Assembly: GCA_964431735.1 (NCBI GenBank)
Contig: CAYSLJ010000122.1
Location: 1-21,498 of the forward strand
Reading direction: 5' to 3'
Source: CALARM01 sp964431735
GTDB lineage: Bacteria; Vulcanimicrobiota; SpSt-956; JAKJGF01
Length of the DNA stretch: 21,498 nt
The notes below the pieces were generated by a model. It was given only the letters and a program-made list of their open reading frames with translations. It searched no databases and was not told the origin of the DNA. A program made the translations under genes and the position numbers. Positions 13,908 through 21,498 of the stretch are shown here, piece by piece (the stretch's first letter is position 1; every line of letters starts with the position of its first letter).

Positions 13908-16304
13908 ATGGCTATATTCTGTGATAAATGTGGTTATCAAAATAGAGATACTGCCAGATTCTGTAAAGGATGCGGCGGAGAAGTAATAGCCACTACATCG
14001 AGTGGCACACTTCAGCCTGGCCTGATGCTTGACAGACGTTATGAAATAGTAAGAATGATTAAATCAGGCGGTATGGGGGCAGTTTATGAGGCTCTTGACA
14101 TAAGATTTGAAAAAACTCCCTGTGCTGTGAAAGAAATGCTGAGCCAGACAAGCGATCCGGCACAGCAGCAATATATGATAGATAGTTTTAAAAAAGAAGC
14201 AAAAATACTCAATTCATTGAGACATCCAAACCTTCCTGTCGTAAGGGATTATTTTATTGAAGGAGGCCGTTATTATCTTGTAATGGATTTTGTAGACGGA
14301 AAAGACCTTGATACTATAATGAGATCTTACGGTACAGGAGGAGTTCCTGAACCTGTAGTGGTGGAATGGTCTTTAGAGATACTTGAAGCTCTGGAATATC
14401 TTCATACTCAGAATCCTCCTATAGTCTACAGGGATTTAAAACCAGGAAATGTAATGCTTAGAAATTCCGATAAGAAGATAATTCTTATAGATTTCGGCAT
14501 AGCAAGAACTATAACCCCCGGGAGTGATACAATAAAGACAAGTATAGGTACTCCTGCTTTCTCGCCGGAAGAAATATTTCAGGGAAGACCTGAACCAAGG
14601 TCTGATCTTTATTCTCTGGGAGCTACCATACATTGTCTTCTTACTGGCCTTGTTCCTGTAACACCTTTTGCCTTTAAGCCTGTAAGGCAGGTCAATCCTG
14701 CCGTATCGGTGGAACTGGAAGCAATTGTTATGTGTGCTCTTGCGATGAGTGCTTCTGACCGTTATGCAAGTGCCAGACATTTGAAGGATGCCCTTAAAAA
14801 TTTAATTTCAGGACAGATTACTACTTCTCCCACAGTGGCACAGGTTCAACCGCCTACCGTTCCATATCAGAGTATTCCCACATATGCAGGCAGGCAGAGT
14901 GTAATGCCATCTACCGTGGTTTCAGCCTATCAGGCTCCGCCTCCTTCAGGCGGGCAGATGAGGCCTTCAGGTCAGTTGCCGCCTACTCAGGTCTCGGCCT
15001 ATCAGGCTCCGCCTCCTTCATGCGGGCAACTTCCTCATACAGTTCAGTCACCATCTGTACAGCCTGGAACAGTGCCTTCTTATCCTGCTTCACCGGCCAC
15101 ACAACAGGTATCATATGAACAGGCTCAGATGGCGCAACCGGCAACAGGGGTGGCGAAAAAAAAGGGATTTAACATTACAATACCTGTTATTGCTGTTATA
15201 GCTATTCTGTGTCTTGCAGGCATATATATTCATTTTTTCTCTCATGATGCAGCATATTATATAAAAATTGCCGATGCAGCTCTGGAAGATAAGAATTATG
15301 CCAGTGCAAAAAAAAATTATAATTATGCACTGGAGAAAGAGAAAAATAATGTAACTGCTCTTATGGGACTTGGAAAAAGCTGTCTTAAAACAGAGGACAC
15401 GAGTGGTGCCATAGATTATTACTCCCGTGCTGTCGCCATAGAACCTGCAAATAAAACAGCCCTCAGGTCACTTGTAAATTTATATATGGAAAATAAAAGA
15501 TACAAACAGGCAAAGGAAATGCTCGATAAACTTTATGATGGAGGAGAAAAGGATAAGGATAAATATCTTGAACTGGGAAAAAAGTTTATTGCATACAGGG
15601 ATAGTAAAAATGGTGCAGATTGTTTTGAACAGGTGCTTAAAATAGACGGAAAAAATAGAACAGCCATTGAATTCTTATCAAATTATTACATGGAAAATAA
15701 GGATTATAATAAGGCTATAGAATATAATGAAAAGCTTCTTTCTATAGATACTTCCAATAAAGACGGTACAGTAAATCTCGGCAATGCCTATTACAAAAAA
15801 GATAGTCCTGATTATAAAAAGGCAAATGAATATTTTCAGAAAGCTTTAAAGTTAAAACTTACTTCTGATGAAAGGAAGAAAATTTCTATAAACAGTTCTG
15901 ACTGTTATAAAAACACAGGCAAATCTTTTCTGAGTAATAAGAATTATATAGAAGCGAGAGTGAATTTTCAGAAATCTCTGGATCTGAACCAGAATAATAA
16001 AGAAGCTAAAAAAGGACTTGCTACCTGCTATATGAAGGTTGGAAAGGATCTTTACGAAAAGAAACAATATGAAGATTCAAGGGGTAATTTCAATAAAGTT
16101 GTTGACCTGGGTATTGGAGGACAGGAAGAAAAAGATGCCAGAGCTTATATAGCAAAAATAGACGCAGTTACCGCTCCTCCTCCTGTTTCCCCCGGCGGAA
16201 ACGGAAGACAATATGAACCATCTTATTATCAGCCTCCTTCATCTCCTCCGTCAGGTCAAAATCCCGGAGGAGGCGGCGATGATTATGAAACTACGAATAT
16301 TTAA
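13908..16304 (+). CDS. Zinc-ribbon / Ser-Thr protein kinase / TM / TPR receptor kinase
   Basis: The 798-residue product begins with a zinc ribbon (C5, C8, C19, C22) and then a Hanks-type kinase domain (about 45-300): Gly loop SGGMGAVY, ATP-binding K75, Glu 97, catalytic loop YRDLKPGN (174-181, Tyr replacing the usual His), DFG (195-197), GTPAFSPEE before the substrate lobe and R285. The active site looks complete. A Pro/Ser/Thr-rich linker (about 303-415) contains a 24-residue tandem repeat around SAYQAPPPS. After KKKG comes one transmembrane helix (about 424-443), then about seven TPRs and a Pro-rich tail. The kinase should be cytoplasmic and the TPRs outside. The start is the ATG at 13908; an in-frame GTG at 13899 lies inside the ribosome-binding site. 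FHA proteins upstream are likely readers of its phosphothreonines (inference). Confidence 0.93.
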   Translation: MAIFCDKCGYQNRDTARFCKGCGGEVIATTSSGTLQPGLMLDRRYEIVRMIKSGGMGAVYEALDIRFEKTPCAVKEMLSQTSDPAQQQYMIDSFKKEAKILNSLRHPNLPVVRDYFIEGGRYYLVMDFVDGKDLDTIMRSYGTGGVPEPVVVEWSLEILEALEYLHTQNPPIVYRDLKPGNVMLRNSDKKIILIDFGIARTITPGSDTIKTSIGTPAFSPEEIFQGRPEPRSDLYSLGATIHCLLTGLVPVTPFAFKPVRQVNPAVSVELEAIVMCALAMSASDRYASARHLKDALKNLISGQITTSPTVAQVQPPTVPYQSIPTYAGRQSVMPSTVVSAYQAPPPSGGQMRPSGQLPPTQVSAYQAPPPSCGQLPHTVQSPSVQPGTVPSYPASPATQQVSYEQAQMAQPATGVAKKKGFNITIPVIAVIAILCLAGIYIHFFSHDAAYYIKIADAALEDKNYASAKKNYNYALEKEKNNVTALMGLGKSCLKTEDTSGAIDYYSRAVAIEPANKTALRSLVNLYMENKRYKQAKEMLDKLYDGGEKDKDKYLELGKKFIAYRDSKNGADCFEQVLKIDGKNRTAIEFLSNYYMENKDYNKAIEYNEKLLSIDTSNKDGTVNLGNAYYKKDSPDYKKANEYFQKALKLKLTSDERKKISINSSDCYKNTGKSFLSNKNYIEARVNFQKSLDLNQNNKEAKKGLATCYMKVGKDLYEKKQYEDSRGNFNKVVDLGIGGQEEKDARAYIAKIDAVTAPPPVSPGGNGRQYEPSYYQPPSSPPSGQNPGGGGDDYETTNI

Positions 16305-16320
16305 TCAGAAGGGAAAAATT

Positions 16321-17832
16321 ATGATGAAAATAATATGTTCTTTATCAGTCTTTTTACTTATTACTTTTGCCTTTGCTTTCTCACAATCAGCAGATGAATG
16401 GAATAAAAAAGGTATAAAATTATTTAACGAAGGAAGTTATGAAGAAGCTGTCAGGTGTTTTGATAAAGCGCTTGCAATAAAACCGGATGCTTACAAAATA
16501 TGGCTTAACAGAGGAAATGCCTGTTATAAACTCGGTTATTATGAAAAAGCCTGCGGGAGCTATAATGAAGCTTTAAAATATAAATCTGATTTTATTCCTG
16601 CCTATACATCAAAAGGGAAAGCTTTAAAAGAACTGAAAAGATATGATGATGCCATAGAATGTTTTAACAATGTTTTATATTTAAGTCCCAATGATGTAGA
16701 GGCCCGGAAATTGAAGGCAGAAATGGAAAAACTTAAAGCAAAATCCGCTTCAGCCGGGAAGATTGAAGAATTAATGTATAAGGCAGATAATTATTATAAA
16801 AACGGAAATTATCTGCAGGCAATAGCCTGTTATGATGCGGTTCTTGCCATTGATTCGAATAATAAAGATGCCATTACGAGAAAAGCAAAAGCAGAGGTGC
16901 TGGCAGCACAGAAGAAGGCCACCCCCACTCCGAGAACTGTAGAGACTGCAAAGGTGCCGGCTAAAACAGCCAAAGAACTGTCCGATGCCGGTAACATTTA
17001 TCGTGATAAGGGAGATTATAAGGAAGCTATTAAATATTATGATAAAGCACTTGAGATTGACCCTGAACATATTTCTGCCTTATTTAATAAAGGACTTGCA
17101 TTGACTCGTCTTGGAAAATATGAAGATGCAATAAAATATTATGATAAAGTTCTGGAGATTGATCGTGAATATAAAAATACATGGAATAACAAGGGAGTTT
17201 GTTATAAAAATTTAGGTCTCTTTGAAAGTGCCATTGATTGTTATGATAAGGAAATAGCAATTTATCCGTCCAATAAACTGACATGGTCTAATAAAGGAGA
17301 TATTTTAAGGGAACAAAAAAAATACGAAGAATCCATAAAGTGTTATGATAAAGTCCTGGCCATTGATCCTGAAAATAAATCTGCCTGGGCAAATAAAGGA
17401 GCCAATTATAACTCTCTTGGTATTTATGAAAGTGCCATTGACTGTTATAATAAGGCTCTGGAGATTGATCCCGATTATGACTGGGCATGGGGTTCCATGG
17501 GACAGGTTTATGTTAATAAAGAGGATTATAAAGAAGCTGTGAGATATCTGGATAAGGCACTATCCTGTAATCCTAAATATCAATGGGCATGGTATAAAAA
17601 AGGATGGGTTTTAATAAAGTTACAACGATATGAAGAAGCTATTAAATGTTTTGATAAAGCTCTTGAATTTAATCTTAAAGATAAATACGCCTGGGTTGAT
17701 AAAGGGGTTGCTTTAGACAGGCTCGGCAGATACCGGGAAGCTTTGAACTGTTGTAATAAAGCCCTTGAGATAGATCCAAACTATGAACTTGCAAAGAAAA
17801 ACAGAAGTATTTATCTGAAAAAACTCAAGTAG
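16321..17832 (+). CDS. Secreted TPR protein, last gene of the operon
   Basis: The 503-residue product has a signal peptide (core IICSLSVFLLITFAFAF) followed by about four TPRs (residues 25-190). A short Pro/Thr/Lys-rich linker (TPTPRTVETAKVPAK, about 201-215) comes next, then about eight further TPRs (216-500). It has no anchor or enzyme domain, so it should be a soluble scaffold outside the membrane, similar to the giant TPR protein at 5705-8581 (both begin with the SADEW/TAQEW-NKG type first repeat). An in-frame upstream ATG at 16213 lies inside the kinase gene and would bury the signal peptide, so I use 16321, where AGAAGGG gives a seven-base spacing; the ATG at 16324 is also possible. Sixteen bases separate it from the kinase gene, so cotranscription is likely. 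Confidence 0.85.
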   Translation: MMKIICSLSVFLLITFAFAFSQSADEWNKKGIKLFNEGSYEEAVRCFDKALAIKPDAYKIWLNRGNACYKLGYYEKACGSYNEALKYKSDFIPAYTSKGKALKELKRYDDAIECFNNVLYLSPNDVEARKLKAEMEKLKAKSASAGKIEELMYKADNYYKNGNYLQAIACYDAVLAIDSNNKDAITRKAKAEVLAAQKKATPTPRTVETAKVPAKTAKELSDAGNIYRDKGDYKEAIKYYDKALEIDPEHISALFNKGLALTRLGKYEDAIKYYDKVLEIDREYKNTWNNKGVCYKNLGLFESAIDCYDKEIAIYPSNKLTWSNKGDILREQKKYEESIKCYDKVLAIDPENKSAWANKGANYNSLGIYESAIDCYNKALEIDPDYDWAWGSMGQVYVNKEDYKEAVRYLDKALSCNPKYQWAWYKKGWVLIKLQRYEEAIKCFDKALEFNLKDKYAWVDKGVALDRLGRYREALNCCNKALEIDPNYELAKKNRSIYLKKLK

Positions 17833-17838
17833 TCAAAT

Positions 17839-17863
17839 AAAGGGGCACATAACTGCCCCTTTT
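17839..17863. terminator. Bidirectional intrinsic terminator
   Basis: AAAGGGGCA (17839-17847) pairs with TGCCCCTTT (17854-17862) over 9 bp with a 6-nt loop. A-rich and T-rich flanks make it functional in both directions. It separates the plus-strand operon from the minus-strand TerB-like gene, whose stop is at 17868. Confidence 0.8.
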
Positions 17864-17867
17864 ACGT

Positions 17868-18311
17868 TTAAAGTCCAAAAACTTTATGAATTTTACTTAT
17901 AATCTCCTGTTCACTGGTTTTAAATTTCCCGTCCACACATGCAAGAGAATATAATTCATTATAAACGCCTTTTAAGAATTCTTTATCAATTTTATAATTT
18001 TTAAGGTCTTCTTCTATGGAAGACAGCGATACATCTTTCATTAAGAGAAGGTATTTCCTGATTTCTTGGTCTACAATACCATATTTTCTGAAAATGTCAT
18101 AATTCATTTTTAACAGTTCATCTCTGGAGACTTCTCCGTCTTTTATAGATAAAAGAAGGCATGAACGGAATACGATTCTGAGTTTTGCAAGTAAATTCTT
18201 TTTATCTTTTTTTAACTGTTTCAGTCTTTCTATCTCCTGATCTATTCCTGTTTTTACTTTATCTATTATTGCTTTTTCGTCATTACCGGGATCCTCTTTT
18301 TTCTTTGACAT
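17868..18311 (-). CDS. TerB-like small helical protein
   Basis: The 147-residue product has a charged N-terminal segment (to about residue 40, Lys/Glu-rich, possibly coiled coil) and then an all-helical domain resembling the TerB / DjlA N-terminal family. The two family hallmarks are visible: an early SIKDGEVSRDE loop (about 55-65) and a late ACVDGKFKTSEQEI loop (about 124-137), each with DG followed by a conserved Glu. TerB-type domains are associated with tellurite-resistance and stress-related membrane systems and may bind metal ions; the function here is unknown. AAGGAGGG upstream supports the start. It lies 87 bp downstream of the FHA-TPR gene on the same strand and may be cotranscribed with it. 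Confidence 0.65.
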   Translation of the reverse strand: MSKKKEDPGNDEKAIIDKVKTGIDQEIERLKQLKKDKKNLLAKLRIVFRSCLLLSIKDGEVSRDELLKMNYDIFRKYGIVDQEIRKYLLLMKDVSLSSIEEDLKNYKIDKEFLKGVYNELYSLACVDGKFKTSEQEIISKIHKVFGL

Positions 18312-18398
18312 AAGCAGCCCTCCTTAAATTGTGACTCAAATAATATATTCCATAAAAAACTCATTTAACCCTGCTTTTTTATAAAGAACTTTTCTGTT

Positions 18399-20192
18399 TC
18401 ACCATGAGTCAAAAGGAGAACTGGATGGAAGATTTTTTAACCCCTCTCTTGCTTTTTCACAGTCACTGTCTTTACTCAGGGCAATCTGATACCATTGTAA
18501 TGCGTTCCTGATATCTCCCAGATTTTTGTAACAGTCGCCGATTTTACAGCACAGATCCGCATCATCCTCCTTCAAGCCGAAAGCCGGTTTGTAATATTTG
18601 ATTGCTTCGTCGTAGTCTTTTTTTATATAATATATATCGCCAATACCCAGATAAAGCTCTCTGTCCAGAGGGTTTATATCTTTTGCTTTTTTCAGATATG
18701 TGAGAGATTTATCATATGTTTTGTTTTTTAAATATGCCTTCCCCAGTCCTTTATTAGAGTCAAAATTTTCCCGATCTTTCTCCAGAACCTCTTTATATAT
18801 TTTAATTGCCTTATCTGTTTTTCCCTGTTCTGTAAAAACATTTCCTTTTAAATTCTTTGCTTTCAGGCAATTATCATGGATATTAAGAGCTCTATCCGCT
18901 TTGTCGAGAGCCAGGGAATAATCGCCTTTATCGTAATAAACCTGACTCCCTGCTATATAAATGACAGGGTTATTTTTATTCTCTTTTTCTCCTTCCTGTA
19001 AAACGGAAAGAGCTTTTTTATAATCTTCTTTCAATCTGTAAAGATCTGCCTTTTCTGCATAGGCTTCTGCAAGGTCACTGTGATCTTTTATAAGATCATC
19101 GTAAATTTCAATAGCTCTGTCATAATTACCCTGTTTTTTATATATGGAAGCTATACCGATAGAAGCATCGGTATTATCAGGATCTGCGCCGTTAACTGTG
19201 CTGAAATAATGCATGGAATCTTCATATTTTCCTGTTTCCAGATAAAGAGAACCAAGGGCAAGTAAAGCACTGATATTTTTATCATCTATGTCAAGGGCAT
19301 CTTTGTATTTATTACCTGCATCTTTATATTTATGATTGATTACATCGATTTTCCCGAGACCTACAAGTGTATCTGCATATATGTCGGATATGTTTTTATT
19401 GTCCCGATTGTCGTTCTTTGCATCTCTGACTATTTTATAGTCTTTCGACGCTTCTCTGTAATCATTATAAAGAAGATATGTATTGCCTTTATCATTACAT
19501 GTTTCCAGATAGTATTCGTCTGTATTGCCTGTTTTTATAATTTTCCCGTAATATTTTATGGCTTCCCTGTAATTGAACAGTTCTCTGTAGCAATTGGCCA
19601 GCCCTCTGAAAGCTTTTCTATTCTCTTTATCTATCTTCAGTACATTGTTATATTCGTCCATAGCTCTGTCATAATGTTTATCTTTGAAGTAATCATCGGC
19701 ATTTTTTAAGTGTTTATCGATGGTGAGCTGCTGAAAAATACCTCCGTAAAAACAATATATGGAAAAGGCAATAATGAGAATAATGGTTCCTATAATTATT
19801 ATGTTTTTTTGAAGTGCACCCTGTCCATGTCTTTTTTTTACAGCACCTAAATTTGCACTTTTCTGTTTTATTCCGGAAAGAAGGAGAGTGGCCTGTCTCC
19901 CGGGATCTATATAAGTAAATACACTATGACCGATTCTTATTGTATCTTCATGGGATAGTTTTATCCGTGACGTTACCTCTGTTTCATTAATGAAAGTTTT
20001 ATTGGAACTTCCCAGATCTTCAAGAAAATAATAGTCACCTTCTTTTATGAGTCTGGCATGTTTGCCTGATGCACGGGGGTCATCTACAAGGAGGTCATTT
20101 GAATGGGAACGGCCAATGGTAATACAATCCTTATCCAGAGGAAAAGAAATCTGACCGGTTCCGTCTTTTTCGTATATGAGCTCTGCAGTCAT
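18399..20192 (-). CDS. FHA-TM-TPR membrane protein, paralogue of 8987-11416
   Basis: The 597-residue product has one FHA domain (about 5-96) with G27-R28, SGKH (42-45) and LGSSNKT, a short basic linker (KKRHGQ), a transmembrane helix (about 130-149) and about 12 TPR units. The TPR part aligns colinearly with that of the 809-residue protein, including shared landmarks such as LVGLG-ID, KDINP and the CE(K/R)AREGL end, so the two are paralogues; this one lacks the second FHA domain and the long linker. The expected topology is FHA inside, TPRs outside. The gene starts 8 bp after the isomerase gene and its only visible ribosome-binding site, AGGAG, lies inside the end of that gene about 14 bases away, suggesting translational coupling. 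Confidence 0.86.
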   Translation of the reverse strand: MTAELIYEKDGTGQISFPLDKDCITIGRSHSNDLLVDDPRASGKHARLIKEGDYYFLEDLGSSNKTFINETEVTSRIKLSHEDTIRIGHSVFTYIDPGRQATLLLSGIKQKSANLGAVKKRHGQGALQKNIIIIGTIILIIAFSIYCFYGGIFQQLTIDKHLKNADDYFKDKHYDRAMDEYNNVLKIDKENRKAFRGLANCYRELFNYREAIKYYGKIIKTGNTDEYYLETCNDKGNTYLLYNDYREASKDYKIVRDAKNDNRDNKNISDIYADTLVGLGKIDVINHKYKDAGNKYKDALDIDDKNISALLALGSLYLETGKYEDSMHYFSTVNGADPDNTDASIGIASIYKKQGNYDRAIEIYDDLIKDHSDLAEAYAEKADLYRLKEDYKKALSVLQEGEKENKNNPVIYIAGSQVYYDKGDYSLALDKADRALNIHDNCLKAKNLKGNVFTEQGKTDKAIKIYKEVLEKDRENFDSNKGLGKAYLKNKTYDKSLTYLKKAKDINPLDRELYLGIGDIYYIKKDYDEAIKYYKPAFGLKEDDADLCCKIGDCYKNLGDIRNALQWYQIALSKDSDCEKAREGLKNLPSSSPFDSW

Positions 20193-20200
20193 AGGTGTGT

Positions 20201-21421
20201 CTAAATCTCCTGCTTTTGAACCATAAAATTATAATATTCTGCGAGCAGAGATGTATGGTGTCCTCTTATGATTATATGATGATTGGCCAGAGGATTTTTC
20301 AGGAAGTATCTTACACTGTCTTCAAGTTTCAATTTGAGCTGTGTACGGCATCTTTTTTCATTTCCTTCACAGGTAACAATGGTGCCGTTCGTAAGAGAAA
20401 CCTTGCTTAAATCCTCTCCTCCTATGCGTCCCAGTGTTACAGGCCCTTTTTTTATTTTGCCCTGAAGAGCGACTCCTATGGAAGATTCAAAATGTGATCT
20501 TATAATATAACCTGTTAAAAGTTTTCTTGCTATTGTACAGTGGGCTACCCGTACTGTATTGTTATCTATGTCAATATCCTGGGGATTTGCCATAAAAGGT
20601 ATTTCGCCTGTAAGATAATACATCCATACCATGGTAAGAGTTCCCGGAATATCGCCTTCACATCCTGCAATAATTCCTTCATCATTTAATCTTGACATGG
20701 CATAACAGCCTGTACTGTTCAAATCATTGAGCAGTTTAAAACATTCCATTGTAACAGCCCGGAGATTATATCTTTCCACAATCTTTTTTGTACCTATATA
20801 TATTTTTACTGCTTTTATAATATCATTCATATCAGGCTCAATGGTTTTTTCCCCTTTTTCCAGGAATTCTTCTGCGTATATTCTGGCTTCTTCTCCGGAA
20901 ACATGGTCTGTTTCTTCAATTAATTCTTTTATGGATATTTTAATAATTTCAGGCCCCCAGTACCGGCTGATTATTTTCAGCTCAGGAGAACTTGCCACAA
21001 GCCACCGTGAAGGATTGCCTATTAAACCGATCTTTGAGTGTTTAAGTTTTTCTGCTGTTTCCATTATTTTTATCGTATTCTTTAATTCATCGAAGGTGCT
21101 CTGCTGCTCATTAATGAGGATGATTTTTCCTTTTCTATTCATTTGAGAAAGTTTTGCAAGGATTTCCAGCGAAGCAGGAAAGGAATTCTCTTCCCGATGG
21201 GCAATCAGGAGGACAGGATCTTCTATATGTGTGATATTGCTCACTACTTCATGTTCCGAACCTCCCGTGAGGATTAAAAAAGCAAATGGATTTGATCTTT
21301 TATAGATGTCGTTAAGTAATTGAACGTCTATATTTCTTGCCTGAAATTTTTCTGTCAACGATTCTAATATTTTATTTCTGTTCTGACAGATAGGTGAAGA
21401 TACCGGATAAATATAAAGCAT
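20201..21421 (-). CDS. L-fucose/L-arabinose isomerase-family protein
   Basis: The 406-residue product matches the fucose isomerase fold, whose members interconvert aldoses and ketoses with a divalent metal. Family landmarks in the C-terminal half are RLNDEGIIAGCEGD (244-257, with a probable metal-ligand Glu 255), PFMANPQDID (275-284), VAHCTIA (292-298), RSHFESSIGVALQG (308-321), CRTQLKL and NHHIIIRG (380-387). The N-terminal half is a diverged Rossmann-like region, and the protein is shorter than E. coli FucI (about 590 residues), as are many uncharacterised members. Substrate unknown. An in-frame TTG at 21439 and an ATG at 21427 lie upstream, but GAGG fits best with the ATG at 21421. It heads the FHA-TPR/TerB set, an unexpected neighbour for a sugar enzyme. 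Confidence 0.8.
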   Translation of the reverse strand: MLYIYPVSSPICQNRNKILESLTEKFQARNIDVQLLNDIYKRSNPFAFLILTGGSEHEVVSNITHIEDPVLLIAHREENSFPASLEILAKLSQMNRKGKIILINEQQSTFDELKNTIKIMETAEKLKHSKIGLIGNPSRWLVASSPELKIISRYWGPEIIKISIKELIEETDHVSGEEARIYAEEFLEKGEKTIEPDMNDIIKAVKIYIGTKKIVERYNLRAVTMECFKLLNDLNSTGCYAMSRLNDEGIIAGCEGDIPGTLTMVWMYYLTGEIPFMANPQDIDIDNNTVRVAHCTIARKLLTGYIIRSHFESSIGVALQGKIKKGPVTLGRIGGEDLSKVSLTNGTIVTCEGNEKRCRTQLKLKLEDSVRYFLKNPLANHHIIIRGHHTSLLAEYYNFMVQKQEI

Positions 21422-21448
21422 AATCATAAACCTCAACAAATTCGTAAT

Positions 21449-21498
21449 AAGAGCCTATCCGAAAAGTCATCAAATACCTTCCGGTGTGTGAGGCTCTT
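21449..21498. repeat. Inverted repeat at the window end, possibly an IS or transposon end
   Basis: AAGAGCCT (21449-21456) is perfectly inverted at AGGCTCTT (21491-21498). GAGCCTATCCGAAAAGTC next to the left arm resembles the terminal repeats of IS5/IS4-type elements, and TGAGGCTCTT at the right edge resembles the beginning of the IS end at 428. The sequence stops here, so no transposase can be checked. On the minus strand it also holds a weak promoter-like TTGATG / TATTAC pair for the isomerase gene. Confidence 0.35.

Noticed and set aside
16213..16320. Upstream ATG start for the last TPR gene of the operon
   Set aside because: It lies inside the kinase gene and would place 36 residues before an otherwise perfect signal peptide.
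1..21498. tRNA or rRNA genes
   Set aside because: I saw no cloverleaf with a conserved T-loop or 3' acceptor end and no rRNA-like segment in the non-coding stretches, although a systematic scan was not possible.

Overview
This is an AT-rich window (GC in the mid-to-upper 30s percent by eye) from a bacterium with strong Shine-Dalgarno sites (AAGGAGG type). It looks like a scaffold from a metagenome or draft assembly, because it contains a run of exactly 100 Ns flanked by an identical 55-bp sequence. The gene content (Ser/Thr protein kinase, FHA domains, several TPR solenoids, a FliF-like protein, strings of dispersed repeats) suggests a poorly characterised, complex, membrane-bounded bacterium. 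I cannot assign a phylum from the sequence.

Left part (1-3840). The window opens with the C-terminal remnant of an IS1182-like transposase and the right end of that element, which abuts a truncated copy of a short palindromic repeat. Next come a small secreted protein of unknown function (761-1252), an isolated FliF-type MS-ring protein (1486-3150), a complete 147-bp MITE-like element (3252-3398) and a small Cys-rich zinc-binding-type protein (3603-3836).

Middle (3840-8990). On the minus strand lie an ATP-grasp-like enzyme (3896-5266) and a secreted protein built almost entirely of about 27 TPR repeats (5705-8581). Between them is a heptamer-repeat region interrupted by the assembly gap. A second 147-bp MITE copy, inverted relative to the first and about 95 percent identical, sits at 8653-8799.

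Right part (8990-21498). A four-gene plus-strand operon encodes an FHA-FHA-TM-TPR protein, an FHA-FHA-ABCG-type half transporter resembling mycobacterial Rv1747, a zinc-ribbon/Ser-Thr kinase/TM/TPR protein, and a secreted TPR protein; it ends at a bidirectional terminator. A convergent minus-strand set encodes an L-fucose/L-arabinose isomerase-like enzyme, a second FHA-TM-TPR protein that is a colinear paralogue of the first, and a TerB-like protein.

Working model (inference). The kinase phosphorylates threonines that are read by FHA domains on its neighbours, including the ABC exporter. The TPR parts of the membrane-anchored proteins and the two secreted TPR proteins would form an interacting layer outside the cytoplasmic membrane. 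The intergenic regions are heavily colonised by 7-bp tandem units (RCGTRAY-like) that build the MITE arms, a convergent-gene terminator and other small arrays.
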